This document shows positions 36,077-44,790 of a DNA stretch of 64,000 bases, piece by piece. The notes under the pieces were generated by a model. The model was not told the origin of the DNA and did not search any database. It was given only the letters and a program-made list of their open reading frames with translations. Every line of letters begins with the position of its first letter. Position 1 is the first letter of the stretch. A program made the position numbers and the translations under genes. Source of the stretch: Nitrobacter hamburgensis X14 (lineage in GTDB: Bacteria > Pseudomonadota > Alphaproteobacteria > Rhizobiales > Xanthobacteraceae); NCBI RefSeq assembly GCF_000013885.1, contig NC_007964.1, positions 248,001 to 312,000 on the forward strand. The letters run 5' to 3'.

Positions 36077-36637
36077 CTACGGCAGCTTGTCGTAACCTTC
36101 GCCGAGCCCGTTCAGGCTGAGCGGGAAGCCGATGCCTTCCTCGGGCGTTTCGAAGATGATGAACGTCGCCGTCTTGGCGCTACGCAACTGCCCCAGCAGT
36201 TTGTCGTCCAGCACGACCTCGGCGACGCAGCCGTTGGGCAGGCAGCGCACGAACCCGGCGCGGCCGACGTCGACGTTGTCGAGTTTCAGGCCGAGACCGG
36301 AGGGCAGCAGCACGCCGAGCGGCGCCACCACCCGCATCAGCCGGCTTTTCTGGTCGGCGGTCTTGAGCACGATCACGGTCAGGCCGGCGTTGGAGCGGTC
36401 CTCCGCCACCACGCTCTGGATCAACGCGCATTGCTCGGCTTTGGCGCCGGGCGGGGTGTCACAGCGGATTTGCCAGTCGCCATGGACTGATTTGACGGCC
36501 CCCTGGGCGCAGGCTGCGCCGGCAAAGCCCAGAACGATAAGGGCGGCGATCCAGCCCGTCAGCACGCGGGTCGGCTGACGTTTCGCAACCGCTATGCGTC
36601 CTGGCGCATGCCTGATATGCCGTTTCGAAGGCCTCAT
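36077..36637 (-). CDS. Invasion-associated locus B (IalB) family periplasmic protein
   Basis: 186 residues. A basic N-terminus (MRPSKRHIRHAPGRI) and signal sequence (GWIAALIVLGFAGAACAQ) precede a domain with the IalB pattern VHGDWQIRCDTPPG...CALIQSV...GLGLKLDN...FVRCLPNGCVAEVVLDD, including the paired cysteines. In Bartonella the family affects erythrocyte invasion; in free-living relatives the role is unknown. Start 36637 gives the signal peptide; the frame continues to 36808 through low-complexity sequence. Confidence 0.83.
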   Translation of the reverse strand: MRPSKRHIRHAPGRIAVAKRQPTRVLTGWIAALIVLGFAGAACAQGAVKSVHGDWQIRCDTPPGAKAEQCALIQSVVAEDRSNAGLTVIVLKTADQKSRLMRVVAPLGVLLPSGLGLKLDNVDVGRAGFVRCLPNGCVAEVVLDDKLLGQLRSAKTATFIIFETPEEGIGFPLSLNGLGEGYDKLP

Positions 36638-37078
36638 CCGGGTCGATCCCTTAGCTCTCGCATGCGTACCTTGGCGCGCCGGCCCGACGGGCAATGACGG
36701 CGCTTGAGGCGGTCCCCGGCCCGGATCAGCCCGAACCGCAGCCACCGTAAAGCGGCCGCGCCTGTGCCTACATCGGAGAATCCGCCTGTCAAGCGCGCCC
36801 GGCAGCAAAAGACGCGTTTGCGCTCTGTTTTGTCAGCCAAATGCGTTTATCAGCCAAATGCGCCGGACCGCGGTTCGAAGGCATCGCTCGACTCGCTGTC
36901 CTTGGTCCTTGCGAGGGACGACAAATTATGATTTGAGAGAGCGGCTTTGGACGCATTCTAGCTCAACGGCCCCGCAGGCTGTTCGCGGAAGCGTCATGTC
37001 GACCAGCAGCCTTGCCGCCGGCGGGAACTGCTTAAGGGGTTAGTTTAGGGTTTTTATATGACAAGGAGCGCGAGCGGC
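36638..37078. other. Region upstream of the cytochrome oxidase operon
   Basis: 441 bp between divergent genes, expected to hold the ctaC promoter. No strong sigma-70 pair could be assigned. The segment TTGCGAGGGACGACAAATTATGATTT near 36916-36941 contains debris resembling the other intergenic repeats. No coding sequence seen. Confidence 0.45.
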
Positions 37079-37936
37079 ATGAAGATGTCGAAGGGCCAGA
37101 TTGGTCGCCGGTTTAGCCGCCGGTTTCTGGGGGTAGCGTTTGGAATGGCGGCGCTGGCCGCTGGTGGATCGGTTTCTGCAGAGGAACTGGTCGGTCAACC
37201 GAATGCGTGGGGGCTTGACCTTCAAGCGGCGGCGTCGCCGGTGATGGAAAGCATCGCGAAGATGCACAGTGGGCTTGTGGTCGTGATCACGCTGATCACG
37301 CTGCTCGTGACGGCGCTTTTGGTGGTGGCGATGTTGAAGTTCAACGCGCGGGCCAACCCGGTGCCGTCGAAGACGACCCACAACACGATGATCGAGGTTG
37401 CGTGGACGATCATCCCGGTTTTGATTTTGGTTGGCATTGCGGTGCCGTCGTTCCGGCTGCTGTTCGAGCAGCTTGACATTCCGAAGGCCGACCTGACGGT
37501 GAAGGCGACCGGCAAGCAGTGGTACTGGAGCTACACCTATCCGGACAATGGCAAGTTCGAGTTCGACTCGCTGATGGCGGAGGACAAGAAGCCGCGGATG
37601 CTGGCCGTCGACAACGAGATGGTGGTTCCGGTGAACAAGGTGGTCGTGGTTCAGGTGACCGGGGCCGACGTGATTCATTCTTTTGGAGTTCCTGCGTTCG
37701 GCATCAAGGTGGATGCGATTCCGGGCCGTCTCAACGAGACCTGGTTCAAGGCCACCAAGACCGGCATGTTCTACGGCCAGTGCTCGGAGTTGTGCGGCCG
37801 GGATCACGCCTTCATGCCGATCGCGGTGCGGGTGGTGAGCGAGCAGGATTTTGCGGCCTGGGTTGAAACCGCGAAGAAGAAGTTTGCTTCGAACCCGGCG
37901 AACGCGGTGGCCTCGGCTGCCGACGTGATGCACTAG
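37079..37936 (+). CDS. ctaC: Cytochrome c oxidase subunit II
   Basis: CuA-carrying subunit that takes electrons from cytochrome c in the aa3 oxidase. 285 residues: signal peptide (FLGVAFGMAALAAGGSVSA), two membrane helices (VVVITLITLLVTALLVVAM and MIEVAWTIIPVLILVGIAV), then the periplasmic cupredoxin domain with GKQWYWSYTYPD and CuA ligands in GADVIHSFG and CSELCGRDHAFM. AAGGAG eleven bases upstream favours ATG 37079; ATG 37058 is an alternative. First gene of the oxidase cluster. Confidence 0.94.
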   Translation: MKMSKGQIGRRFSRRFLGVAFGMAALAAGGSVSAEELVGQPNAWGLDLQAAASPVMESIAKMHSGLVVVITLITLLVTALLVVAMLKFNARANPVPSKTTHNTMIEVAWTIIPVLILVGIAVPSFRLLFEQLDIPKADLTVKATGKQWYWSYTYPDNGKFEFDSLMAEDKKPRMLAVDNEMVVPVNKVVVVQVTGADVIHSFGVPAFGIKVDAIPGRLNETWFKATKTGMFYGQCSELCGRDHAFMPIAVRVVSEQDFAAWVETAKKKFASNPANAVASAADVMH

Positions 37937-38018
37937 GCGCCGGCGTCAGGAGATTTTCTGACGAGGGCGACAACTTAAGGTTCGAAGGACTTCAAGGGAC
38001 GAAAGACAGGATTAGACA

Positions 38019-39632
38019 ATGGCAACAGCAACTGCTCACGATCATGCGCACGACGACGACCACGCGCACCACCCGACCGGGTGGCGGCGCTTTGCGTATT
38101 CGACCAATCACAAGGACATCGGGACCATGTACCTGGTGTTCGCCCTCGTTGCGGGGCTCATCGGCGGCCTGATGTCGATGGGCATCCGGGCGGAGCTGAT
38201 GTTTCCCGGCGTGCAGGTTTTCCATCCTGCTCACGAGTACAACGTGTTTGTGACCAATCACGGCCTGATCATGATCTTCTTCATGGTGATGCCGGCGATG
38301 ATCGGCGGCTTCGGCAACTGGTTCGTGCCGCTGATGATCGGGGCGCCGGACATGGCGTTTCCGCGCATGAACAACATCTCGTTCTGGCTGCTGCCGGCGG
38401 CGCTTGCGCTGCTGCTGATCTCGACGTTCGTGGAGGGCGAGCCGGGCTCCAGCGGTGCTGGCACGGGCTGGACGCTGTATCCGCCGTTGTCGACGAGCGG
38501 TCATCCGGGTCCGGCGGTGGACTTCGGCATTCTGTCGATCCATCTGGCCGGTGCCTCCTCGATTCTCGGCGCGATCAACTTCATCACCACGATCTTCAAC
38601 ATGCGCGCGCCTGGCATGACCATGCACAAGATGCCGCTGTTCGTATGGTCGATCCTGGTCACCGTGTTCCTGCTGCTGCTGGCGCTGCCGGTGCTGGCGG
38701 GCGCGATCACGATGCTGCTGACCGATCGTAACTTCGGCACCACGTTCTTCGCTCCCGATGGCGGCGGCGATCCGGTGTTGTTCCAGCATCTGTTCTGGTT
38801 CTTCGGTCATCCCGAGGTGTACATCCTGATTCTGCCCGGCTTCGGCATGATCAGCCATGTGATCTCGACCTTCTCGAAGAAGCCGATCTTCGGCTATCTC
38901 GGCATGGCCTATGCGATGGTCGCGATCGGCGGCGTCGGCTTCGTGGTGTGGGCGCACCACATGTACACGGTCGGCATGGTGTCGTCGGCGCAGGCCTATT
39001 TCGTCGCGGCGACCATGGTGATCGCGGTGCCGACCGGGGTGAAGGTGTTCTCGTGGATCGCCACCATGTGGGGCGGCTCGATCGAGTTCAGGGCGCCGAT
39101 GCTGTTTGCGATCGGCTTCATCTTCCTGTTCACGGTCGGCGGCGTTACCGGCGTGGTGCTGGCCAATGCGGGCGTCGATCGCGTGATGCAGGAAACCTAC
39201 TACGTCATCGCGCACTTCCACTACGTGATGGGCATTGCCGCGGTGTTCGCGATCTTCGCGGGCTGGTACTACTGGTTCCCGAAGATGTCCGGCTACATGT
39301 ACAACGAGACCATCGCCAAGCTGCACTTCTGGTTGATGTTCATCGGCGCCAACGTCCTGTTCTTCCCGCAGCACTTCCTCGGACTGCAGGGCATGATGCG
39401 GCGCTCGGTCGACTATCCGGATGCGTTCGCGGGCTGGAACGAGATCTCGTCCTACGGTGCCTTCATCGCAGGGTCCGGCGTCCTGGTGTTCCTCTACGGC
39501 CTGATCGATGCCTTCGCGCGCAAGCAGAAGGCTGCGGACAATCCGTGGGGTGAAGGCGCCACCACGCTGGAGTGGACGCTGTCGTCGCCGCCGCCGTTCC
39601 ACCAGTTCGGAACGCTGCCGAAGGTGCAGTAA
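38019..39632 (+). CDS. ctaD: Cytochrome c oxidase subunit I
   Basis: Catalytic subunit of aa3-type oxidase with heme a, heme a3 and CuB. 537 residues, twelve membrane helices. Features: heme a His in FFMVMPAMIGGFGNW region, CuB His and cross-linked Tyr in HPEVYILILPGFG, paired HH in VWAHHMY, K-channel region MVIAVPTGVKVFSW, and the heme ligands in HFHYVM. The N-terminus is His/Asp-rich (HDHAHDDDHAHHP), common in this lineage. Two hairpins follow the stop before ctaB. Confidence 0.97.
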   Translation: MATATAHDHAHDDDHAHHPTGWRRFAYSTNHKDIGTMYLVFALVAGLIGGLMSMGIRAELMFPGVQVFHPAHEYNVFVTNHGLIMIFFMVMPAMIGGFGNWFVPLMIGAPDMAFPRMNNISFWLLPAALALLLISTFVEGEPGSSGAGTGWTLYPPLSTSGHPGPAVDFGILSIHLAGASSILGAINFITTIFNMRAPGMTMHKMPLFVWSILVTVFLLLLALPVLAGAITMLLTDRNFGTTFFAPDGGGDPVLFQHLFWFFGHPEVYILILPGFGMISHVISTFSKKPIFGYLGMAYAMVAIGGVGFVVWAHHMYTVGMVSSAQAYFVAATMVIAVPTGVKVFSWIATMWGGSIEFRAPMLFAIGFIFLFTVGGVTGVVLANAGVDRVMQETYYVIAHFHYVMGIAAVFAIFAGWYYWFPKMSGYMYNETIAKLHFWLMFIGANVLFFPQHFLGLQGMMRRSVDYPDAFAGWNEISSYGAFIAGSGVLVFLYGLIDAFARKQKAADNPWGEGATTLEWTLSSPPPFHQFGTLPKVQ

Positions 39633-39647
39633 GCAAGTCATGTGACT

Positions 39648-39718
39648 GTGCGCGGCGCGCCTGGTGCGCGCCGCGCACCCAACAAAGCGAACTGTATGCG
39701 GCGCGCTCGCCGCGCCGC
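39648..39718 (+). promoter_or_regulatory. Two tandem GC-rich hairpins between ctaD and ctaB
   Basis: Hairpin 1 (39648-39678) has a perfect 13-bp stem GTGCGCGGCGCGC / GCGCGCCGCGCAC with loop CTGGT. Hairpin 2 (39698-39718) has an 8-bp stem GCGGCGCG / CGCGCCGC. Each is followed by a similar tail, AACAAAGCGAACTGTA and AACAAAGTGAGTTGTG, so the region looks like an imperfect tandem duplication of about 46 bp. No T-run follows, so these are not classic terminators; they could act as an mRNA stabiliser or attenuator setting the ctaD to ctaB ratio. Confidence 0.6.
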
Positions 39719-39743
39719 GTACCTCAACAAAGTGAGTTGTGTC

Positions 39744-40682
39744 TTGCCGGTAGTCGATCAAAACGCCATTGAGCTGCCGCCCCGGATATCGGAGGCGAGC
39801 GTCGCCGATTACTTCGCGCTGCTGAAGCCACGGGTGATGTCGCTCGTGATCTTCACCGCGCTGGTCGGACTGATGATTGCGCCGGGCCATGTACACCCGG
39901 TGCTGGGCTTCACCGCGATCCTGTGCATCGCGGTCGGCGCCGGTGCCTCCGGCGCGCTGAACATGGCGCTCGAAGGCGATATCGACGTGCTGATGTCGCG
40001 CACGGCCAACCGGCCGATCCCGCGCGGCCGCATCACCCGCGGCGAGGCGATGGGGTTCGGCCTCACGCTGTCGTTCTTCTCGGTGATGACGCTCGGCGCC
40101 CTGGTCAACTGGTACGCCGGGGGATTGCTGGCCTTTACGATCTTTTTCTACGTGGTGATCTACACCATGGGGCTGAAGCGCCGGACCGCGCAGAACATCG
40201 TGATCGGCGGCGCCGCCGGCGCACTGCCGCCGGTGGTGGCGTGGGCGGCGGCGACGGGGTCGCTGTCGGTCGAGCCGCTGCTGCTGTTTTTGATCATCTT
40301 CTTCTGGACGCCGCCGCATTTCTGGGCGCTGGCGCTGTTCCGCTCCGACGATTATGCGCGCGCCGGCGTGCCGATGCTGCCGGTGGTCGCCGGCCCCGAT
40401 GCGACGCGGCTGCAGATCCTGCTCTATACCATCGTGCTGGTGGCGATCGCCGCCGCGCCCTGGCCGCTCGGCTATTTCGACTGGGTTTATGGCGTCACCT
40501 CGCTGGTTCTCGGCGCCGGCATGCTGGTGCTCGCGATCAATGTCTATCGCCATCGCACCGGCAGCACGGCGCTGCGCGCCACGCGACGCCTGTTCGCATT
40601 TTCGATCCTCTATCTGTTCGCGCTGTTTGCCGTTCTGCTGCTCGATGTGCTTGCGAAGGCCGTCGCGCCGTTGATCTGGTAA
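39744..40682 (+). CDS. ctaB: Protoheme IX farnesyltransferase (heme O synthase)
   Basis: Converts heme B to heme O, the precursor of heme A for the oxidase. About 312 residues and nine membrane helices, with the prenyl-diphosphate motif GALNMALEGDIDVLMSRT and the second motif in FFWTPPHFWALA. Conservation begins at LPVVDQNAIEL, so TTG 39744 is proposed; GTG 39732 is an alternative. The upstream frame to 39642 is built from the hairpins and is unlikely to be translated. Confidence 0.88.
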   Translation: MPVVDQNAIELPPRISEASVADYFALLKPRVMSLVIFTALVGLMIAPGHVHPVLGFTAILCIAVGAGASGALNMALEGDIDVLMSRTANRPIPRGRITRGEAMGFGLTLSFFSVMTLGALVNWYAGGLLAFTIFFYVVIYTMGLKRRTAQNIVIGGAAGALPPVVAWAAATGSLSVEPLLLFLIIFFWTPPHFWALALFRSDDYARAGVPMLPVVAGPDATRLQILLYTIVLVAIAAAPWPLGYFDWVYGVTSLVLGAGMLVLAINVYRHRTGSTALRATRRLFAFSILYLFALFAVLLLDVLAKAVAPLIW

Positions 40683-40698
40683 GGGGGCGCATGGAGCG

Positions 40699-40863
40699 AT
40701 GGACAACAAGCCGAAGCCGGACGAGATCGTTCTCACCGAGGCGCAGAAAAAGCGCCGGCGCGAGCGCTCGATCGCGATCGCCTGCGCGCTCGGAATCCTG
40801 GTCGTGCTGTTCTTCGCGGTCACACTCGTCAAGGGGCCGGGCGTCATCGTCCGTCCGATGTGA
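40699..40863 (+). CDS. Small single-helix protein of the oxidase cluster (CoxF-like)
   Basis: 54-residue gene. Translation begins MDNKPKPDEIVLTEAQKKRR, then a single membrane helix (SIAIACALGILVVLFFAVTL) and ends VIVRPM. Located between ctaB and ctaG, where related bacteria encode a similar tiny membrane protein (CoxF). GGAG lies a few bases upstream of ATG 40699, within the sequence just after the ctaB stop. Its role is unproven; oxidase assembly is likely from position. Confidence 0.8.
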   Translation: MDNKPKPDEIVLTEAQKKRRRERSIAIACALGILVVLFFAVTLVKGPGVIVRPM

Positions 40864-40868
40864 TTGAA

Positions 40869-41519
40869 ATGACCGACGCGCCACAGCACCCGCAGCAACC
40901 CGCCACCGGGACTCCCGCCACGCCGAAGGCCGCGCCGCGCGTGGGCCGCGACGTGAGGATCGGCGCGACCTGCGGCCTGCTGGTCGCGCTCATGGTCGGC
41001 GCCGCCTACGCCGCGGTGCCGTTCTACAACTGGTTCTGCCGCGCCACCGGTTTCAATGGAACCACGCAGGTCGCAAAAGTCGCGCCGAGCGCGGCACCGC
41101 TTGCGCGCACGGTGGCGGTGCGCTTCGACTCCAACATCTCCGGCGGGCTGCCGTGGAAGTTCGAGCCGGAACAGACCGAGATAAACGTCCGGATCGGCGA
41201 GGTCGCCACCGTATATTATACCGTCACCAACCATGCGGCGACCGCCACGACGGGGCAGGCGGCCTATAACGTCACGCCGCTGACGGTCGGATCGTATTTC
41301 ACCAAGATCAACTGCTTCTGTTTCACCGAGCAGACCCTGGCGCCCGGTGAGAAGCGGGAGATGGCCGTCGTCTTCTATGTCGACCCGAGCTTCGCCGCCG
41401 ACAGCGAAAATGACGGCGTCAGGACCATAACCCTGTCCTATACCTTCTTCCCGGTGAAGGACGCCGCGCCGAAGCCGGTGGCGGCGAGCGAACCGGACAG
41501 GCCAGGGGGAAGCATCTGA
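40869..41519 (+). CDS. ctaG: Cytochrome c oxidase copper-chaperone assembly protein CtaG/Cox11
   Basis: Inserts copper into the CuB site of subunit I. 216 residues: short cytoplasmic tail, one membrane anchor (GATCGLLVALMVGAAYAAVP), then the periplasmic domain beginning PFYNWFCRATGFNGT and containing the copper-binding CFCF motif in KINCFCFTEQTL. ATG 40869 (MTDAPQHPQQP) lies 5 bp after the small ORF's stop, so the genes are read together. Confidence 0.94.
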   Translation: MTDAPQHPQQPATGTPATPKAAPRVGRDVRIGATCGLLVALMVGAAYAAVPFYNWFCRATGFNGTTQVAKVAPSAAPLARTVAVRFDSNISGGLPWKFEPEQTEINVRIGEVATVYYTVTNHAATATTGQAAYNVTPLTVGSYFTKINCFCFTEQTLAPGEKREMAVVFYVDPSFAADSENDGVRTITLSYTFFPVKDAAPKPVAASEPDRPGGSI

Positions 41520-41621
41520 CCTTCGACGGCTGACGCGTTTGGTTGCTGACGCGTTTTGTTTTTGGGATGGATTAGGTGCCAATTCAATCGGCACCGCTAA
41601 CGCAGACGGAGAGAGACCGCA

Positions 41622-42476
41622 ATGGCTACGGCGCAAGTCAAGCACGATTACCACCTTGTCGACCCGAGTCCGTGGCCGATCGTAGGCGCGACCGCGGCCT
41701 TCGTCATGGCCGTCGGCGCCATCCTGTGGATGCATCATCTGACCGCGGTCGCGCCGATCATTTTCGGCATCGGCGTGGTCGGCGTGCTCTACACCATGGC
41801 GAGCTGGTGGGCGGACGTGATCCGCGAAGCCGAGCACAAGGGCGACCACACCCGCGTGGTGCAGATCAGCCATCGCTACGGCATGATCCTGTTCATCACC
41901 TCCGAGGTGATGTTCTTCGTCGCCTGGTTCTGGGCCTTCTTCAATTCGGCGCTGTTCCCGGGCGATCCCGTGCACGCGACCCGCGAGGTGCTGTTCGGCG
42001 GCGTCTGGCCGCCCAAGGGCATCGAGACCTTCGACCCCTGGCACCTGCCGCTGCTCAACACCCTGCTCCTGCTGACCTCGGGCACCACGGTGACCTGGGC
42101 CCATCATGCCCTGCTCAATGGCGACCGCAAGGGACTGAAGTGGGGGCTGATCCTGACCATCGCGCTCGGCGCTACCTTTACCTGCGTGCAGGCCTACGAG
42201 TACTCTGAAGCGGCCTTCAGCTTCGCCGGCAACGTCTACGGCGCCACCTTCTTCATGGCCACCGGCTTCCACGGCTTCCATGTGCTGGTCGGCACCATCT
42301 TCCTGATCGTCTGCCTGTTCCGCGCCAATGCCGGACACTTCACGCCGACGCAGCACCTCGGCTTCGAATTCGCCGCCTGGTACTGGCATTTCGTCGACGT
42401 GGTGTGGTTGTTCCTGTTCGTCTGCATCTATGTCTGGGGCAACGGCGCCTCGGCCATGGCGCACGCCGCGCACTGA
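41622..42476 (+). CDS. ctaE: Cytochrome c oxidase subunit III
   Basis: Third core subunit of the aa3 oxidase, stabilising subunit I and proton uptake. 284 residues with seven membrane helices; family segments include SWWADVIREAEHKGDHT, the conserved Glu helix MILFITSEVMFFVAWFWAFF, TGFHGFHVLVGTIFL and the C-terminal FAAWYWHFVDVVWLFLF. GGAGAGA precedes ATG 41622. A terminator follows at 42504. Confidence 0.96.
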   Translation: MATAQVKHDYHLVDPSPWPIVGATAAFVMAVGAILWMHHLTAVAPIIFGIGVVGVLYTMASWWADVIREAEHKGDHTRVVQISHRYGMILFITSEVMFFVAWFWAFFNSALFPGDPVHATREVLFGGVWPPKGIETFDPWHLPLLNTLLLLTSGTTVTWAHHALLNGDRKGLKWGLILTIALGATFTCVQAYEYSEAAFSFAGNVYGATFFMATGFHGFHVLVGTIFLIVCLFRANAGHFTPTQHLGFEFAAWYWHFVDVVWLFLFVCIYVWGNGASAMAHAAH

Positions 42477-42503
42477 TCCGGGACGCAAGCAGCTCAAATA
42501 TGG

Positions 42504-42534
42504 AAAGGGCGGCCGCTGGGGCCGCCCTTTTCTC
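42504..42534 (+). terminator. Rho-independent terminator after ctaE
   Basis: AAAGGGCGGCC and GGCCGCCCTTT form an 11-bp stem with a GCTG-type loop, followed by TCTCTT, starting 27 bp after the ctaE stop. It probably ends the oxidase transcript before the DUF983 gene. Confidence 0.8.
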
Positions 42535-42550
42535 TTCCGGGGAATGTCCG

Positions 42551-42940
42551 ATGTCCAATTTTTACGCCCGGGCGACCTTGTTCGAGGCCATCCTGCGCGG
42601 GGTCGCCTGCAAATGTCCGCGCTGCGGCAAGGGGAAGCTGTTTTCCGGGTTCCTGACGCTGCGGCCATCCTGCCAACGCTGCGAGCTGGATTACGCCTTC
42701 ATCGATTCCGGCGACGGCCCCGCGGTGTTCATCATCCTGATCGGCGGCTTCATCGTCGTCGGCTGCGCCCTGATCGTCGAGGTCAAGTATCAGCCGCCAT
42801 ACTGGGTTCACGCCGCGCTCTGGATCCCGCTGATCCTCGCCGTCACCCTGGCGCCGCTGCGCGCCATGAAATCGCTGCTGATCAGCCTGCAATTCCACCA
42901 CAAGGCCGCCGAAGGCCGCTCCATCCGGCCAAACCCATGA
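42551..42940 (+). CDS. DUF983 membrane protein
   Basis: 129 residues. N-terminal zinc-ribbon-like cysteines (CKCPRCGKGKLFSG and CQRCELDY) followed by two membrane helices (VFIILIGGFIVVGCALIV and ALWIPLILAVTLAPL). Genes of this family follow ctaE in many alphaproteobacteria and are presumed to help oxidase biogenesis, but no activity is known. ATG 42551 lies 16 bp beyond the terminator. No SURF1 gene follows. Confidence 0.86.
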   Translation: MSNFYARATLFEAILRGVACKCPRCGKGKLFSGFLTLRPSCQRCELDYAFIDSGDGPAVFIILIGGFIVVGCALIVEVKYQPPYWVHAALWIPLILAVTLAPLRAMKSLLISLQFHHKAAEGRSIRPNP

Positions 42941-43371
42941 CCAAGCTCGCAAAGCGAAAAGGCTCTAAAAGCCGGCCTTGCTGTTCGACCAGAACGGGTC
43001 TCGATGACATGTAATCGATCCATGTTCCGGCGTCGTGCGCGGGCATAGCTGGTCGAAGGATGTCGTCGGTTCTCTTGACCCGCGCATCCATTTTCTTTCG
43101 GAGATGATGGGATCGCCATGTCATAGGCGAGCGAAGCGACGCCGTCCCTACCGGCTATGCCCGGCAAAGACGGATCATCGAGGTGTTGCCGTCCAGGGGC
43201 GAAACACTCTATAGAGCCAATTGTGGTCCTTGCGGCGCGGTTTTTCTCCGCTGCCGGGTTTCCCCTTTACCGCCAAACGCTCTATGGTGCGCGGCGGCTG
43301 TCGCCCGAAGGCGAAGTGAACATCCCTCAATATCAAATGCTTGGTGACATACGCTGCCGCTGGAGGCCGGC
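42941..43371. other. Non-coding gap between DUF983 gene and thrC, with repeat debris
   Basis: 431 bp. Bases 42949-42966 are the end of a TAGAGC-type repeat (AAGCGAAAAGGCTCT). An element of about 128 bp (43038-43165) is bounded by imperfect inverted repeats GCGGGCATAGCTGG and CCGGCTATGCCCGGC. No open frame with coding character was found, and no trace of a SURF1 gene could be recognised. Confidence 0.6.
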
Positions 43372-44790
43372 TTGACGCATTATATTTCGACCCGGGGCGA
43401 AACCCAGAAACTCAGGTTCTGCGATGTGATGCTGGCCGGGCTCGCCCGCGACGGCGGTCTCTATGTGCCCGAGGTCTGGCCGCAGTTGACGCCCGATACC
43501 ATCGCGGGCTTTTTCGGCCGGCCGTATTGGGAGGTCGCCGTCGAGGTCATCAGGCCGTTCGTGGCCGGAGATATCTCCGATGCCGATCTCGGCCGCATGG
43601 CCAATGAGGCCTATGCGACGTTCCGGCATCCGGCGGTGGTGCCGCTCGACCAGATCGGCCCCAATCAATTCATGCTGGAACTGTTTCACGGTCCGACGCT
43701 CGCGTTCAAGGACGTGGCGATGCAGCTTCTGTCGCGGCTGATGGATCACGTCCTGGCGCAACGCGGCCGGCGCACGACCATCGTGGTGGCGACCTCGGGC
43801 GATACTGGTGGCGCCGCGGTCGACGCGTTCGCCAACCGCGCCAATGTCGACCTGATCGTGCTATTTCCGGACGGCCGCATCTCCGAGGTGCAGCGGCGGA
43901 TGATGACGACGACGGGCGCGTCCAACGTTCACGCGCTAGCGGTCAAGGGCACCTTCGACGACTGTCAGGCGATCGTGAAGGGGCTGTTCAACAACCACCG
44001 CTTCCGCGACGAGGTGTCGCTCTCCGGCGTCAACTCGATCAACTGGGCGCGGATCGTCGCGCAGGTGGTGTATTATTTCACCTCGGCGGTCGCGCTCGGC
44101 GCGCCGGCGCGCACCGTCGATTTTACCGTTCCGACCGGTAATTTCGGCGACATCTTCGCCGGTTACGTCGCGAAGAAAATGGGCCTGCCGGTGCGCTGCC
44201 TGCGCATCGCCGCCAACGTCAACGATATCCTGGTGCGCACGCTGAAGACCGGCATCTACGAGGTTCGCGAGGTTCGCGCCACCGCCTCGCCGTCGATGGA
44301 TATCCAGGTTTCGTCGAACTTCGAGCGGCTGCTGTTCGAGGCGACGGGTCGCGACGCCGCGCAGGTACGCGCGCTGATGGCATCGCTCGCACAGTCCGGA
44401 CGCTTCGTGCTGCCGGATCCCGTGCTGGCCGAGATCCGCCGCGATTTCGATGTCGGGCGCAGCGACGAGACCGAGACCGCGGCCGCGATCCGCGCGGCGT
44501 GGCGCGAGGCCGGCGATCTCGTCGATCCCCATACCGCGGTGGCCCTCGCGATAGCCGATCGCGATACCTCCGACTCCAAAATTCCCAACATCGTGCTGGC
44601 GACGGCGCATGCCGCGAAGTTTCCCGATGCGGTCGAGGCCGCTTGCGGCGCGCGGCCGCAATTGCCGGCGTGGCTCGACGGGTTGATGACGCGGCCCGAG
44701 CGGATCACGGTTGTGAACAACGATCAGGTAGAAATCGAACGGTTCGTGCTGTCCGTCAGCCGCGCCGCCAAGCACGGAGTTGCCGGATGA
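43372..44790 (+). CDS. thrC: Threonine synthase
   Basis: Converts O-phosphohomoserine to threonine with PLP. 472 residues, the long form. N-terminus THYISTRGETQKLRFCDVMLAGLARDGGLYVPE; PLP-Lys in HGPTLAFKDVAMQ; phosphate-binding loop ATSGDTGGAA; PTGNFGDIFAGYVA downstream. It starts with TTG at 43372, preceded by GGAGG at five bases, which decides the start. Its TGA overlaps the ATG of the M16 peptidase gene. Confidence 0.95.
   Translation: MTHYISTRGETQKLRFCDVMLAGLARDGGLYVPEVWPQLTPDTIAGFFGRPYWEVAVEVIRPFVAGDISDADLGRMANEAYATFRHPAVVPLDQIGPNQFMLELFHGPTLAFKDVAMQLLSRLMDHVLAQRGRRTTIVVATSGDTGGAAVDAFANRANVDLIVLFPDGRISEVQRRMMTTTGASNVHALAVKGTFDDCQAIVKGLFNNHRFRDEVSLSGVNSINWARIVAQVVYYFTSAVALGAPARTVDFTVPTGNFGDIFAGYVAKKMGLPVRCLRIAANVNDILVRTLKTGIYEVREVRATASPSMDIQVSSNFERLLFEATGRDAAQVRALMASLAQSGRFVLPDPVLAEIRRDFDVGRSDETETAAAIRAAWREAGDLVDPHTAVALAIADRDTSDSKIPNIVLATAHAAKFPDAVEAACGARPQLPAWLDGLMTRPERITVVNNDQVEIERFVLSVSRAAKHGVAG

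Noticed and set aside
36638..37078. Sigma-70 promoter for ctaC
   Set aside because: Only a TTGCCG-like box was seen, with no acceptable -10 at proper spacing, so no promoter was called.
37992..42668. A 1558-codon open frame antisense to the whole cytochrome oxidase cluster
   Set aside because: It mirrors ctaD, ctaB, ctaG and ctaE exactly. Its product is His/Arg/Asp/Gln-rich without domains, as expected from the complement of GC-rich codons, so it is a composition artefact.
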